Positions 15,148-25,103 are shown, counted from the stretch's first letter. The stretch is DNA of 43,867 nt from Oscillospiraceae bacterium (GCA_902796905.1 CADBQU010000008.1:1-43867); one strand, 5' to 3'. Notes: generated by a model from the letters alone, not told the origin. Numbers and translations: made by a program.

Positions 15148-17118
15148 ATGTTAAAAGATATTAACGCTGTAAATTTTATTGTAATTGGGTTATGTTTGTT
15201 GGGAATGCTTTTGGCAGGATTATTGGTTAAAGGCATTAAAAAAACAAATCCCGCAAACGAAAGAATGGAAGAAATAGCGGGTTATATTAAAAACGGCGCT
15301 ATTGCTTACCTAAAAAGACAATATATAGTTTTATCCGGTTTTTTAACGGTTATGTTTTTAGTATTAGGCTTTATTCCTTCTTTGGGGTGGGGATTGGCCT
15401 TTGCTTTTTTATTTGGCGCAGTGCTTTCGGTTTTAGCCGGATATTTAGGTATGCGCACCGCGGTAATATCTAATGTAAGAACAACATCTGCGGCACAAAG
15501 CGGTTTGGGTAAAGCTTTTAAAGTAGCTTTTTCGGGCGGCGCCGTTATGGGTATATTGGTGGTTTCTTTAGGTGCCTTAGGTATATCCGTGGTTTCTTTA
15601 ATAACCAAAAATACGGGCATTCTTACCGGTTTTTCTTTAGGTGCCAGTTCTATAGCGCTGTTTTGCAGAGTAGGCGGTGGCATTTATACCAAAGCCGCCG
15701 ATATGGGCGCGGATTTGGTAGGAAAGGTTGAAGTAGGAATACCCGAGGACGATCCGAAAAATCCGGCGGTTATAGCCGATAACGTAGGGGACAACGTAGG
15801 GGATGTAGCCGGAATGGGCGCAGACCTTTTTGAAAGCTATGTGGGCTGTATAATATCCGCTATGCTTTTAATCGGCGGTATTTCTAAAAGCGCATATATA
15901 CTGTTATTGGTGGCGTCGGGCTTGCTTGCTTCTTTAATAGGAATAGTAATTGTAAGGCTTATAAATGCAAAAAATTCAGCGTTAACATTACGCTTAGGCA
16001 CATTTATTTCGGCAGGGCTATTAGTTGTATTCAGTTTAATAATTTCGTTGATTTTTGGCTTGGTTAATAATTTTTGGGGCGTTTTATGCGGAATTATAGC
16101 CGGAATACTTATAGGACAGTTAACCGAGGTTTATACATCGGATTCTTATAAAACGGTTAAAAATATTGCAAAAGCCGGCGAAAGCGGCACTGCTACCAAT
16201 ATACTTGCGGGATATTCTTCGGGATTATTAAGTACGGCATTACCTGTTTTGGTTTTGGTAGCGGCAATAGTTATTTCTTACTTTGCGGCAGGAGAGCTTG
16301 GAATAGTTCTTGCGGCTTTGGGAATGTTGGCTACTGTCGGCATTACCATTTCTGTAGACGCCTACGGCCCCATAGCCGACAATGCCGGCGGTATAGCCGA
16401 AATGAGCGGATGCGACGGTTCTGTTAGAAAAATAACCGATAAATTAGACAGTGTGGGAAATACCACGGCCGCTATAGGAAAAGGCTTTTCTATAGGCTCT
16501 GCGGCTTTAACGGCGTTGGCTTTATTTACTGCCTACGCCGAAAGAGTAAAATTAAATTCCACACAAATAAGTTTGTTAGACCCCAAAGTTATAAGCGGAT
16601 TACTTATAGGCGGAATGCTAACCTATTTATTCTCGGCTTTAACCATAAACTCGGTTTCTAAGGCGGCAAACGATATGATAAACGAAGTAAGGCGCCAATT
16701 TAAAGAAAATCCGGGAATAATGGAAGGTACGGTTAAACCGGACTATGAAAAATGTGTTGATATAAGCACCAAAGCAGCTATAAGAGAAATGATAATACCC
16801 GGAATTATTGCAATAGCTGCGCCCATAGCCATTGGTTTAATTTTAGGCAAAGCAGCATTGGCAGGACTTTTGGCGGGAGCTACAATAACAGGTGTTTTAC
16901 TGGCTATAAGTATGGCAAATTCCGGCGGTGCATGGGACAATGCAAAAAAATATATTGAGAACGGACATTTTGGCGGTAAAAACAGCGCAGCACATAAATC
17001 GGCTGTTATAGGCGACACAATAGGCGACCCTTTTAAAGATACCGCAGGACCTTCTTTAAACATTTTAATTAAACTTATGAGCATAGTAGCGGTTGTATTT
17101 GCTCCGTTATTTATGTAA
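15148..17118 (+). CDS. hppA: Membrane-bound ion-pumping pyrophosphatase (K+-dependent type)
   Basis: 656 residues, within the family range, with about 16 membrane segments. PPi/Mg-binding acidic loops are intact: [19 protein letters not shown] plus [12 protein letters not shown] (about 205-235), [14 protein letters not shown] near 410, and [14 protein letters not shown] near the C-terminus. The residue that distinguishes K+ dependence is Ala in [11 protein letters not shown] (K+-independent enzymes have Lys there), so K+-dependent. Known K+-dependent members pump Na+ or H+; which one cannot be decided safely here. The enzyme hydrolyses PPi from biosynthesis and stores energy as an ion gradient, common in energy-limited anaerobes. 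Monocistronic: its own promoter and a strong terminator. Confidence 0.95.
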   Translation: MLKDINAVNFIVIGLCLLGMLLAGLLVKGIKKTNPANERMEEIAGYIKNGAIAYLKRQYIVLSGFLTVMFLVLGFIPSLGWGLAFAFLFGAVLSVLAGYLGMRTAVISNVRTTSAAQSGLGKAFKVAFSGGAVMGILVVSLGALGISVVSLITKNTGILTGFSLGASSIALFCRVGGGIYTKAADMGADLVGKVEVGIPEDDPKNPAVIADNVGDNVGDVAGMGADLFESYVGCIISAMLLIGGISKSAYILLLVASGLLASLIGIVIVRLINAKNSALTLRLGTFISAGLLVVFSLIISLIFGLVNNFWGVLCGIIAGILIGQLTEVYTSDSYKTVKNIAKAGESGTATNILAGYSSGLLSTALPVLVLVAAIVISYFAAGELGIVLAALGMLATVGITISVDAYGPIADNAGGIAEMSGCDGSVRKITDKLDSVGNTTAAIGKGFSIGSAALTALALFTAYAERVKLNSTQISLLDPKVISGLLIGGMLTYLFSALTINSVSKAANDMINEVRRQFKENPGIMEGTVKPDYEKCVDISTKAAIREMIIPGIIAIAAPIAIGLILGKAALAGLLAGATITGVLLAISMANSGGAWDNAKKYIENGHFGGKNSAAHKSAVIGDTIGDPFKDTAGPSLNILIKLMSIVAVVFAPLFM

Positions 17119-17158
17119 AGCAACAGGTATTATTTTAATACTTAACAGTAAAAATTTT

Positions 17159-17193
17159 AAAAGCCCCAATTTATAAATTGGGGCTTTGTTTTG
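17159..17193 (+). terminator. Terminator of hppA
   Basis: Perfect hairpin AAGCCCCAATTTATAAATTGG with its GGGGCTT arm, followed by TGTTTTGCTTTTATTT. Confidence 0.9.
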
Positions 17194-17197
17194 CTTT

Positions 17198-17284
17198 TAT
17201 TTACGGCTTTTTTGCGGCAAATTTAAATTTGCCGCAGCCAAAGTGTAACTTCGGCTTTAAAGGCGAAGCCTTTGTAAAAAAGCC
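17198..17284. repeat. Three-armed cloverleaf inverted repeat E2
   Basis: The outer stem GGCTTTTTT (17205-17213) pairs with AAAAAAGCC (17276-17284). Inside are three near-contiguous arms: GCGGCAAATTT/AAATTTGCCGC (17214-17235), AGCCAAAGT/ACTTCGGCT with one mismatch (17236-17256) and AAAGGC-GAA-GCCTTT (17259-17273). The left edge TATTTACGG (17198-17206) is the reverse complement of the CCGTAAATA that borders E6 and E7. A 68-codon open frame across it is not a gene. The rest of the ~300-bp gap to the DUF1846 gene shows nothing else clear. Confidence 0.75.
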
Positions 17285-17419
17285 TTGTAGAAATACCACA
17301 AAAATAAAACAAAAAATAAAGCGAAAATATATGCAAAAAAATTATGTCATATATTGCGAAAAAAAGTATTTTGTGTTAAAATAAAATTTATAATGATTTT
17401 ATTTTTAGGGAGCTAATAT

Positions 17420-18910
17420 ATGTTTAAAAAGGGATTTGACAACGATTTATATATGCAAAAGCAAAAAGAGCATATTTTAAAAAGAATAGAGGCTTTTTCG
17501 GGTAAACTTTATTTAGAGTTCGGCGGCAAACTTTTTGACGATTACCATGCGGCAAGAGTTTTACCGGGATTTGAAGCAGATGCCAAAATTCGTTTATTGC
17601 AATCCCTTAAAGATAAAACCGAAATAGTATTTTGTATTTCGGCGGCCAGTATAGAAACCACAAAAATACGTGCCGACTTAGGCATTAGTTACGATATGGA
17701 CATTTTGCAAAAAATAGAAGATATAAGCGAAATGGGAATATCTATAAACAGTGTTGTAATTACACAGTTTAACGGTCAACAGGCGGCAGAGGTTTTTGCA
17801 AGAAAATTAAAGCAAAGAGGCATAAAAAGTTATTTTCACAGATTAATTGACGGCTACCCAAACAATGTAGATTATATAGTAAGTGAAAAAGGTTTTGGCT
17901 CTAACCCTTATATAGAAACCACAAAGCCTTTAGTTGTAGTAACTGCTCCGGGACCCGGCAGCGGTAAATTAGCCACTTGTCTTTCTCAGGTTTACCACGA
18001 ATACAAAAGGGGAGTAATAGCCGGTTACGGAAAATACGAAACATTTCCTATTTGGAATTTACCGTTAAAACATCCGGTAAATTTAGCTTACGAAGCGGCA
18101 ACCGCCGATTTGCAGGATGTTAATATGATAGATCCTTATCATTTAGACGAATACGGTATTACAACCGTAAATTATAATCGCGATGTAGAGGCTTTTCCTA
18201 TAGTTCATAAAATTTTAACCAAAATTACGGGCGATGAAAAATTTTATTGCAGCCCTACCGATATGGGCGTAAATATGGCGGGATTTGCCATAGTTGATGA
18301 CGAAGCTTGCAAAGAAGCCAGCAGACAGGAAATTATAAGAAGATATTATAAAGGCTTGGTAGATTATAAGCAAGGCAACGAAAGTAAAGCTACGGTAGAT
18401 AAATTAACGGCTATTATGCAGCAGTGCGAGCTTGAAACAAGTATGAGAACTACCGTTTTGCCGGCGCTTAAAAAAGAAGAAATTTCAAATGCTCCGGCAG
18501 CGGCTGTTGAACTGCCCGACGGCACAATAGTTACCGGTAAGGCTTCAGCTTTGCTAACCGCTACATCAAGCGCAATATTAAACAGTATAAAAGTTATGGC
18601 AAATATACCTGATGAGGTTATTTTAATGAGCCCGGATATTTTAGAGCCGGTATTGGATATGAAAATTAATTTATTAAAAAGCAGAAGCAGCAAATTAAAA
18701 CTTGATGATGTTTTAACGGCGCTTTATATTTGTGCGGCGCATGACGAAACCGCTAAAAAAGCCGTTGAACAGTTGCCTAAATTAAGAGGTTGTGAAATTC
18801 ATAATACAAGAATGATATATACCGGAGATTCCGGAATTTTAAGAAAAATAGGTATGAATTTTACCAGCGAGCCGGTATTTCCCGATAAAATAGTAAACGG
18901 TAGACAATAA
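17420..18910 (+). CDS. DUF1846 family protein
   Basis: 496 residues, the usual length for DUF1846 (PF08903), a family widespread in Clostridia and other Firmicutes with a solved fold but no firm function. Recognisable are the N-terminal FDNDLYMQKQKEHILKRI, then FGGKLFDDYHAARVLPGF (about 35-52), a glycine-rich APGPGSGKLATCLSQVYHE (about 175-193) that resembles a nucleotide-binding loop, and RGVIAGYGKYETFPIWNL. Literature annotation sometimes links it to ATP-dependent or PPi-linked chemistry; I see no decisive catalytic signature. ATG 17420 follows GGGAG about 8 nt upstream. It lies between hppA and typA, with about 130 bp to the latter and no strong terminator. Confidence 0.9.
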   Translation: MFKKGFDNDLYMQKQKEHILKRIEAFSGKLYLEFGGKLFDDYHAARVLPGFEADAKIRLLQSLKDKTEIVFCISAASIETTKIRADLGISYDMDILQKIEDISEMGISINSVVITQFNGQQAAEVFARKLKQRGIKSYFHRLIDGYPNNVDYIVSEKGFGSNPYIETTKPLVVVTAPGPGSGKLATCLSQVYHEYKRGVIAGYGKYETFPIWNLPLKHPVNLAYEAATADLQDVNMIDPYHLDEYGITTVNYNRDVEAFPIVHKILTKITGDEKFYCSPTDMGVNMAGFAIVDDEACKEASRQEIIRRYYKGLVDYKQGNESKATVDKLTAIMQQCELETSMRTTVLPALKKEEISNAPAAAVELPDGTIVTGKASALLTATSSAILNSIKVMANIPDEVILMSPDILEPVLDMKINLLKSRSSKLKLDDVLTALYICAAHDETAKKAVEQLPKLRGCEIHNTRMIYTGDSGILRKIGMNFTSEPVFPDKIVNGRQ

Positions 18911-19038
18911 AAAACGAATAAATTTTCCGATACGGGAAGTATTATATTTTAATTGTATTATTTAAACAATAAAATTATTATTTATAGGCGTGATGAGTTT
19001 ACACTCGTTAGTCTAAGCTAAGGAGCAATTTATTAATT

Positions 19039-20868
19039 ATGTTAAGAAAAGATTTAAGAAACGTAGCTATTATAGCTCACGTAGACCACGGTAAAACTAC
19101 GCTTGTAGACGAAATGTTAAAGCAAGGCGGCTCTTTCAGAGATAATCAGGTTGTAGAAGACCGTGTTATGGACAGCAATGATATTGAACGTGAAAGAGGC
19201 ATTACCATTTTAGCTAAAAATGCCAGCACCTATTATAACGGAGTAAAAATTAATTTAGTTGATACTCCCGGACACGCGGACTTTGGCGGAGAGGTTGAGC
19301 GTGTATTAAAAATGGTAGACGGAGTTTTGCTTTTGGTAGACGCCTTTGAGGGACCGATGCCCCAGACCAGATTTGTTCTGCAAAAAGCTCTTGCTCTTAA
19401 TTTAAAGGTTATTGTTGTTGTTAATAAAATAGACCGACCCGATGCTCGTTGCAACGAAATAGGGGACGAGGTTTTGGAGCTTTTACTGGAGCTTGACGCA
19501 AATGACGAACAATTGGACAGCCCTATTTTATATTGTTCCGGAAGAGACGGCACGGCTTCTTTTTCTCCTACGGAGCCCGGAACGGATTTAAAGCCATTAT
19601 TTGATACCATTTTAGATTATATTCCCTGTTTTGACGGCGAACCGGATCATCCTATGCAGGTTTTGGTTTCGGCTATAGATTATAACGAATATGTTGGCAG
19701 AATTGGCATAGGAAGAATAGAAAGAGGAACCTTAAAGCTTAATATGGATGTTGCAAAATGCGATTTTCACGACCCTAATGTTTCGGGTAAATCTAAAATT
19801 ACCGCTATTTATCAGTTTGACGGTATAGGAAGAACAAAAGTTGATTATGCTACCGCGGGCGATATTGTGGCATTTTCGGGTATAGAATCGGTTAACATAG
19901 GTAATACCATTTGCGACCCGGCAGATGTAACGCCTATTGAATTTGTAAAAATTTCGGAGCCGACGGTAGAAATGACATTTTCGGTTAATGACAGTCCTTT
20001 TGCGGGCAGAGAAGGTAAATTTGTTACGTCCCGTCAGCTTTCCGACCGTTTGCACAAAGAGCTTTTAAAGGATGTTTCGCTTAGAGTAGAAGAAGGCGAG
20101 CAGGCCGATAGCTTTAGGGTTTGCGGCAGAGGCGAAATGCATCTTTCTATATTAATTGAAAATATGCGCAGAGAGGGTTATGAATTCCAGGTAAGCACCC
20201 CTAAAGTATTGTTTAAAACCATAAACGGAACTTTGTGCGAACCTTATGAGCGTTTGGTTATAGATGTAGGCGAGAACTGTGTCGGTGCCGTTATGGAAAA
20301 AATAGGTATGAGAAAAGGCGAGCTGGTTCATATGACTCCCCAAGGCTCTCGTATGAGATTGGAATTTATTATTCCGGCAAGAGGATTATTGGGTTACAGA
20401 AGCGAGTTTTTAACCGATACCAGAGGCGAAGGTATTATGAATACCGTATTTGACAGTTATCAGGAATTTAAAGGTAATATAGAACGCCGTCAAACCGGCT
20501 CTTTAGTAGCTTTTGAAACAGGCGAAGCGGTAACTTACGGATTATATAATGCACAGGACAGAGGTACTTTATTTATAGGTCCGGCTACCCCGGTTTATGC
20601 CGGAATGGTAGTGGGAGAATGCCCCAAAGCAGAAGATATTACCGTAAATGTTTGCAAAAAGAAACATGTTACCAATATGCGTGCCGCAGGCAGTGATGAA
20701 GCCTTACGTTTAACTTCTCCGAAAATTTTAAGCTTGGATGAAGCTATTGAATTTTTAGGCGAGGACGAAATGCTTGAAGTAACTCCTAAAAGCATACGCA
20801 TAAGAAAAAGATATTTAGATCATGCAACAAGAATGCGTATGTTGGCAAACAAAAAAAGCAAACAGTAA
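19039..20868 (+). CDS. typA: Ribosome-associated translational GTPase TypA/BipA
   Basis: 609 residues, full length. GTPase motifs: G1 AHVDHGKTT at 13-21, switch ERERGITI near 50, G3 DTPGHADF near 75, G4 NKID near 130. Domains II and III/V follow (SDRLHKELLKDVSLRVEE; RGEMHLSILIENMRREGYEF), then the BipA-specific C-terminal domain with RGLLGYRSEFLTDTRGEG and the conserved end LDEAIEFLGEDEMLEVTPKS. TypA binds 70S ribosomes near the A site and supports large-subunit assembly and growth under cold or stress. The start is preceded by AAGGAG at about 19020, 13 nt from ATG, a somewhat long spacing. A strong terminator follows. Confidence 0.97.
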   Translation: MLRKDLRNVAIIAHVDHGKTTLVDEMLKQGGSFRDNQVVEDRVMDSNDIERERGITILAKNASTYYNGVKINLVDTPGHADFGGEVERVLKMVDGVLLLVDAFEGPMPQTRFVLQKALALNLKVIVVVNKIDRPDARCNEIGDEVLELLLELDANDEQLDSPILYCSGRDGTASFSPTEPGTDLKPLFDTILDYIPCFDGEPDHPMQVLVSAIDYNEYVGRIGIGRIERGTLKLNMDVAKCDFHDPNVSGKSKITAIYQFDGIGRTKVDYATAGDIVAFSGIESVNIGNTICDPADVTPIEFVKISEPTVEMTFSVNDSPFAGREGKFVTSRQLSDRLHKELLKDVSLRVEEGEQADSFRVCGRGEMHLSILIENMRREGYEFQVSTPKVLFKTINGTLCEPYERLVIDVGENCVGAVMEKIGMRKGELVHMTPQGSRMRLEFIIPARGLLGYRSEFLTDTRGEGIMNTVFDSYQEFKGNIERRQTGSLVAFETGEAVTYGLYNAQDRGTLFIGPATPVYAGMVVGECPKAEDITVNVCKKKHVTNMRAAGSDEALRLTSPKILSLDEAIEFLGEDEMLEVTPKSIRIRKRYLDHATRMRMLANKKSKQ

Positions 20869-20895
20869 AATTAAATTAAATTAAATAATAAATAA

Positions 20896-20936
20896 CAAAA
20901 GCCTTAAGATTTTTTATGTCTTAAGGCTTTTGATTT
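20896..20936 (+). terminator. Terminator of typA
   Basis: Hairpin CAAAAGCCTTAAGA with TCTTAAGGCTTTTG, and T-rich bases after it, 28 nt past the stop. Confidence 0.88.
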
Positions 20937-20960
20937 TGTGCTTTAAATTTTTGTACTAAG

Positions 20961-21042
20961 GGGCGAAGCCCCCAAAAACCAAAGGTTTTGGGGCAAAGCT
21001 AAAGCTTTGCCAAAAGGCTTTAAGCCTTTTGGGGCTTCGCCC
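20961..21042. repeat. Three-armed cloverleaf inverted repeat E3 (perfect 12-bp outer stem)
   Basis: The outer stem GGGCGAAGCCCC (20961-20972) and GGGGCTTCGCCC (21031-21042) pair perfectly. Enclosed are CAAAAACC-AAA-GGTTTTG (about 20973-20991), GGCAAAGCT-AA-AGCTTTGCC (20992-21011) and AAAAGGCTT-T-AAGCCTTTT (21012-21030), directly abutting. It lies between the convergent typA and ABC-exporter genes. On the plus strand it is followed by TTTTTATATTTTTT and might also terminate. Confidence 0.8.
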
Positions 21043-21054
21043 TTTTTATATTTT

Positions 21055-22956
21055 TTAAGTTTCAACACCCGAAAATTGTTTGCTGTACAGTTTGTAATAT
21101 TCTCCTTTTTTGTTTAAAAGTTCTTCGTGGCTGCCCATTTCAAAAATAACTCCGTTTTTAACCACTACTATTTTATCGGCGTCGCGTATTGTAGATAACC
21201 TGTGGGCAATAATAAGAGATGTTCGGTTTTTCATAAGGTTTATCATAGCTTGACCTATTTTCATTTCGGTACGGGTATCTACCGAAGATGTGGCTTCGTC
21301 TATAATTAAAATTTTGGGATTTTGCAAAACCGCACGCGAAATAGAAAGCAATTGCCTTTGTCCTTGTGATAAATTACCGCCGCCTTCGCTTAAAACGGTA
21401 TCGTATTTGTTGGGCAAACGGTTAATAAACGAAGACGCCATAGCTATTTCGGCAGCATTTTGCATTTCCTTATCGGTGGCGTTTAAATTTCCGTATTTTA
21501 TATTTGTTTTAATAGTGTCGTTAAATAAAACCGTATCCTGCAAAACTATTGCAATAGCCTTTCTTAAATCCTGTTTTTTTATATCGGTAATATTAGTTCC
21601 GTCTATTAAAATTTCGCCTTTGTTTAGTTCGTAAAATCCGGTAAGCAGGTTAACTATTGTTGTTTTGCCCGAACCGGTAGCACCCACTATTGCAATTTTT
21701 TCGCCGCTTTTAACACTTAAATTTAAGCCTTTTAAAACCGGTTCGTTTTTTACATATCCAAAATGAATATCTTTAAATTCTATATTTCCTTTAATATCGT
21801 TAACGTTAATATCAAGTTTGCCTTGGTTTATTTCATCGGCAACATCCATTATTTCAAAAATTCGTTCCGCGCCGGCAAGCGCCGTTAAAAGCGTGGCGTA
21901 TTGGTTGGCTATCATATTAATGGGATGGCTGAATTTTTTAGAATATTGCAGCATAGCCTGAATAGTACCTATGGTCATATTTCCGCCGTTTATCATTATC
22001 AGTCCGCCTAAAAACGCTAAAATAACATATTGGAAATTACCTAAAAAGTTCATTATGGGACCCATAACCGAAGCCCACACACGAGAGCTTATGCTGGCTT
22101 TTCTCAGTTCGTCCGCAGTTTCCGAAAATTCTTCTATAGCCTTTTCTTCTTTTCCGTAGGCTACAACCGTTTTGTATCCCACAACCATTTCTTCTACATT
22201 AGAGTTAAGGCCGCCTAAAAGCTTTTGCATTTTAATAAAGTATTTTTGCATAAGTTTGCCTAAAGCGCCGGAAATAAAAATAGTTACAGGTATTGTAATT
22301 ATAGCTGCCAAAGCTAAAATCCAGCTGTAATATATCATCATAAAAAATGCGCCTATTAAGGTTAAAACAGAAGAAATTAAAACGGTTATAGACTGCGCTA
22401 CCGCATTTGAAACATTTTCTACATCGTTTGTCATGCGGCTCATTATATCGCCGTGTTTATGACCGTCTATATAGCTTATGGGTATTTTTACTATTTTTTT
22501 AAATAAATCGTTTCTCATAGAATATACCGTGCTTTGAGAAAGATTTGCGGCAATTACCCCTTGCATATAGGTTAAAACTCCGCTTATTAAATAAATAATA
22601 AGCATAGTTAACAAATAACCTCTTAAAGCTTTTAAGTTAACGTTAAAAGCACCGTTTTTAAAAGAAATAGTGTCTATTGCCAATTGTTGAAATCTGGGGC
22701 CTAAAATATCAACAAATGTAATTACAAGCATTATAACTACCAATGCTATAAGCAAAAGCTTACTTTTGCCTAAATATTTCATTAATTTTAAAAGCGTCTT
22801 TTTAACGTCTTTTGGCTTTTGCGCGTTAAGCCTTGCGTGAGGTCCGCCGCGCCTTCCCATAGGTCCCGGCGGCAACCCCTGCGAGCCTTTGAAATTTTCA
22901 TTATTATTGCCGTTACCTTTGTTTGGATTGTAATCAGGAGATTTTTTGTTTTCCAT
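21055..22956 (-). CDS. ABC exporter subunit with canonical ATPase site (heterodimer partner 2)
   Basis: 633 residues: a Gly/Pro/Asn-rich N-terminal tail of about 55 residues, six membrane helices (about 65-370) and a nucleotide-binding domain. Walker A GATGSGKTT is near 422, the Walker B IDEATS keeps the catalytic Glu, and the H-loop is IAHRLSTI. The signature is LSQGQ rather than LSGGQ, as in the consensus half of heterodimeric type IV exporters such as TM287/288 or BmrCD. It overlaps the upstream partner by a TAATG junction. Substrates of such pairs are usually hydrophobic drugs or peptides; none can be assigned. The gene ends against repeat E3. Confidence 0.93.
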   Translation of the reverse strand: MENKKSPDYNPNKGNGNNNENFKGSQGLPPGPMGRRGGPHARLNAQKPKDVKKTLLKLMKYLGKSKLLLIALVVIMLVITFVDILGPRFQQLAIDTISFKNGAFNVNLKALRGYLLTMLIIYLISGVLTYMQGVIAANLSQSTVYSMRNDLFKKIVKIPISYIDGHKHGDIMSRMTNDVENVSNAVAQSITVLISSVLTLIGAFFMMIYYSWILALAAIITIPVTIFISGALGKLMQKYFIKMQKLLGGLNSNVEEMVVGYKTVVAYGKEEKAIEEFSETADELRKASISSRVWASVMGPIMNFLGNFQYVILAFLGGLIMINGGNMTIGTIQAMLQYSKKFSHPINMIANQYATLLTALAGAERIFEIMDVADEINQGKLDINVNDIKGNIEFKDIHFGYVKNEPVLKGLNLSVKSGEKIAIVGATGSGKTTIVNLLTGFYELNKGEILIDGTNITDIKKQDLRKAIAIVLQDTVLFNDTIKTNIKYGNLNATDKEMQNAAEIAMASSFINRLPNKYDTVLSEGGGNLSQGQRQLLSISRAVLQNPKILIIDEATSSVDTRTEMKIGQAMINLMKNRTSLIIAHRLSTIRDADKIVVVKNGVIFEMGSHEELLNKKGEYYKLYSKQFSGVET

Positions 22957-24806
22957 TATTCTTCAACCTCCTTAATATTCTTTTCCGAAAAAGCTCCGGA
23001 TTTTATTTGGGAATTATAAATATCCCTGTAAGTATCGCTTATTTTAAGAAGTTCGTTGTGCTTGGCGCAGTGGATTATAGTGCCGTTGTTTTCTAAAACC
23101 GCTATTCTGTCCGCTTCCATAACGCTTGCAATTCTTTGGGCTATCATAATAACCGTAGTGCCTTGTAAATTTTCTTTTAAAGCTTTTCTTAATTTACTTT
23201 CGGTAGCAAGGTCTAAAGCCGAAGTGGCGTCGTCCAAAATTAAAATTTCGGGCTTTTTTACAAGTGCTCGTGCCAAAGATAATCTTTGCTTTTGTCCGCC
23301 CGAAAGCGACGCACCTTTTTCGGCTATATATGTATTGTATTTGGCAGAAAAACCGTTTATATAATCATCTGCCTGAGCTATTTTGCAAGCTGTTACCACA
23401 TCTCCAAAAGAAGCGTTTTTGTTGCCCCATTTAATATTGTTTATAACAGTATCCGAAAAAAGTTCGGTTTTTTGCATAACATAGCCTGTTTTTCGGCGCA
23501 AATCCGAAAGCTTGTAATTTTTTATGGGGATACCGTTTACCGTTATTTCTCCGCCGGTTACATCATAAAAACGCGGTATTAAAGAAACAAGCGTAGATTT
23601 ACCGCTGCCGGTAGCGCCTATAACTGCTAAAGTTTCGCCTTTTGCAATGTTAAGATTTATGTTGTTTAAAACCGGTCGGTCGGTACTTTGCGGGTAATTA
23701 AAATTAACGTTTTTAAAGCAAACGGCAAAATCAGAATCGGGAAGGTTAAGCTTTTGGGTTTCTTCGGTGCCGTCAACTATAATCGGCTCACATTCCAAAA
23801 TTTCGTTAATACGTTTGGCCGAAGCGGTAGCGCGGGATATAAGCTGAAACATATTGCTCATCATCATTACGCCGAAAATAATTTGTGTGGCATAAGTAAT
23901 TGCGGCCATAACGGCACCCGTAGTCATACCGGAATTTTCAATACTTACATTTATGCCGCCTATGTAAATAATGGCTATAACCGTTACATTTAAAAGAATT
24001 GTTAAAACAGGCGATATTACCGACATAAGCTTTAAAACTTTATAGTTAACGGTTTTAAGCTCTTTGTTTGCTTTTTTAAATCTTTCGGCTTCGTATTCTT
24101 CTTTGTTGCAGGCTTTAACAACTCTGGCTCCCGAAACGTTTTCCTGTACAATAGAATTAATTTTGTCAAGCTTTACCTGTAAAACCGAATATTGAGGTAT
24201 AGCCTTTTTTAAAACAAAGGTTATTACCAAAGCCAAAACAGGAACGCACATTAAAACTATAACCGCAAATTTAACGTTTAACATTAAAAGCAAAACCGTA
24301 CCGCCTATAAAAAACATAGGGGAGCGGATAAATATTTTAAGTAAAAATTCAAAAAACTCTACTATTAAAGATATGTCGTTGGTCATACGGGTTACAAGCG
24401 AGCCGGTAGTGAATTTATCGGTTTGTTCTATAGATAAATGCATAACCTTTTTGTATGCGTCTTTTCTTAAATCCAAACCTAAACCCTGCGCCGCTTTTGC
24501 AGCGGTATATGCGGCGGACGTACCGAAAATTCCGCCCAAAAGCGTAATTATAAGCATACAAATGCCAAGCGCTATAATAATTTGAATGCGGCTGAAATCG
24601 GGCCCGAAAAACAGCGTTACCAAACTTTTGGCTATTGCGGAACCGTTTTGAGTCGAAGATATATCCATACCCGCAATGCCGTAATTAACAATAAACGACA
24701 TTAAGTACGGCAAAAGTAAATCGGCTGTTACTTCGCCTATCATAAGAATGGGCGAAATTACAGCCAGCCCCGCATAGGGTTTTAAATATTTAAAAAGCTT
24801 TTTCAT
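22956..24806 (-). CDS. ABC exporter subunit with degenerate ATPase site (heterodimer partner 1)
   Basis: 616 residues: six membrane helices (about 15-310) then a nucleotide-binding domain. Walker A GATGSGKST is near 390, the signature LSGGQKQR is intact near 499, and Walker B reads LILDDATSALD, with Asp in place of the catalytic Glu. The H-loop has Gln (IAQRIAS instead of AHR). Both changes mark the non-hydrolytic site of asymmetric heterodimeric exporters. Its partner is the next gene, which supplies the Glu and His. ATG 24806 has AGAGGT upstream. It is the first gene of the two-gene operon; upstream lies the repeat-rich 24.8-25.2 kb gap. Confidence 0.93.
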   Translation of the reverse strand: MKKLFKYLKPYAGLAVISPILMIGEVTADLLLPYLMSFIVNYGIAGMDISSTQNGSAIAKSLVTLFFGPDFSRIQIIIALGICMLIITLLGGIFGTSAAYTAAKAAQGLGLDLRKDAYKKVMHLSIEQTDKFTTGSLVTRMTNDISLIVEFFEFLLKIFIRSPMFFIGGTVLLLMLNVKFAVIVLMCVPVLALVITFVLKKAIPQYSVLQVKLDKINSIVQENVSGARVVKACNKEEYEAERFKKANKELKTVNYKVLKLMSVISPVLTILLNVTVIAIIYIGGINVSIENSGMTTGAVMAAITYATQIIFGVMMMSNMFQLISRATASAKRINEILECEPIIVDGTEETQKLNLPDSDFAVCFKNVNFNYPQSTDRPVLNNINLNIAKGETLAVIGATGSGKSTLVSLIPRFYDVTGGEITVNGIPIKNYKLSDLRRKTGYVMQKTELFSDTVINNIKWGNKNASFGDVVTACKIAQADDYINGFSAKYNTYIAEKGASLSGGQKQRLSLARALVKKPEILILDDATSALDLATESKLRKALKENLQGTTVIMIAQRIASVMEADRIAVLENNGTIIHCAKHNELLKISDTYRDIYNSQIKSGAFSEKNIKEVEE

Positions 24807-24903
24807 TAGGTTACCTCTTAAAAATTAATTAAAAATATTTACTTGTAGATGTTAATACCAAAAAACGGTTTTTGAAAAGAAAAAATTTAAACTTTAAATA
24901 GGT

Positions 24904-24965
24904 GAGATAAGGCAAAGCCAAGACCGGAGGTTTAAAAAACAAAGCTTAGCTTTGACTTGTCTGCG
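24904..24965. repeat. Cloverleaf repeat unit B' (copy 1)
   Basis: Outer AGATA (24905-24909)/TGTCT (24957-24961 region) encloses GGC-AAA-GCC (24911-24919), AGACC-GGA-GGTTT (24921-24933) and CAAAGC-TTA-GCTTTG (24940-24954). It matches unit B at 33064-33126 in reverse orientation. Arm 2 differs (AGACC/GGTTT here, AAACC/GATTT there), so pairing changes but the arm is kept. Confidence 0.7.
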
Positions 24966-24978
24966 AATATTATATCAT

Positions 24979-25040
24979 AAACCAAAGCCGAAGGCTTTAA
25001 CAACTTTAGTTGTTTTTTTAGGCAAAGCCTAAAAAGGTTT
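24979..25040. repeat. Cloverleaf repeat unit A (copy 1)
   Basis: Outer AAACC (24979-24983)/GGTTT (25036-25040) with three contiguous arms: AAAGCC-GAA-GGCTTT (24984-24998), AACAAC-TTTA-GTTGTT (24999-25014) and TTTTTAGGC-AAA-GCCTAAAAA (25015-25035). Nearly identical to unit A at 33141-33203 on the other strand, including the following GTCATTCAATA. Confidence 0.85.
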
Positions 25041-25054
25041 TGTCATTCAATAGA

Positions 25055-25103
25055 GCAGACGCGGCGAATGCCGCAAAAACCAAAGGTTTTTAAAGCAAAT
25101 CTG
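25055..25103. repeat. Partial cloverleaf unit B'' (copy 1)
   Basis: After unit A comes GCAGAC then GCGGC-GAAT-GCCGC (25061-25074), AAAAACC-AAA-GGTTTTT (25075-25091) and TCTG (25100-25103), which closes on CAGA. The third arm of a B unit is missing. The gap therefore reads B-A-B. Confidence 0.6.

Noticed and set aside
17178..17384. 68-codon open frame after hppA
   Set aside because: It runs through the hppA terminator and cloverleaf E2, has no ribosome binding site, and its residues simply mirror the palindromes.
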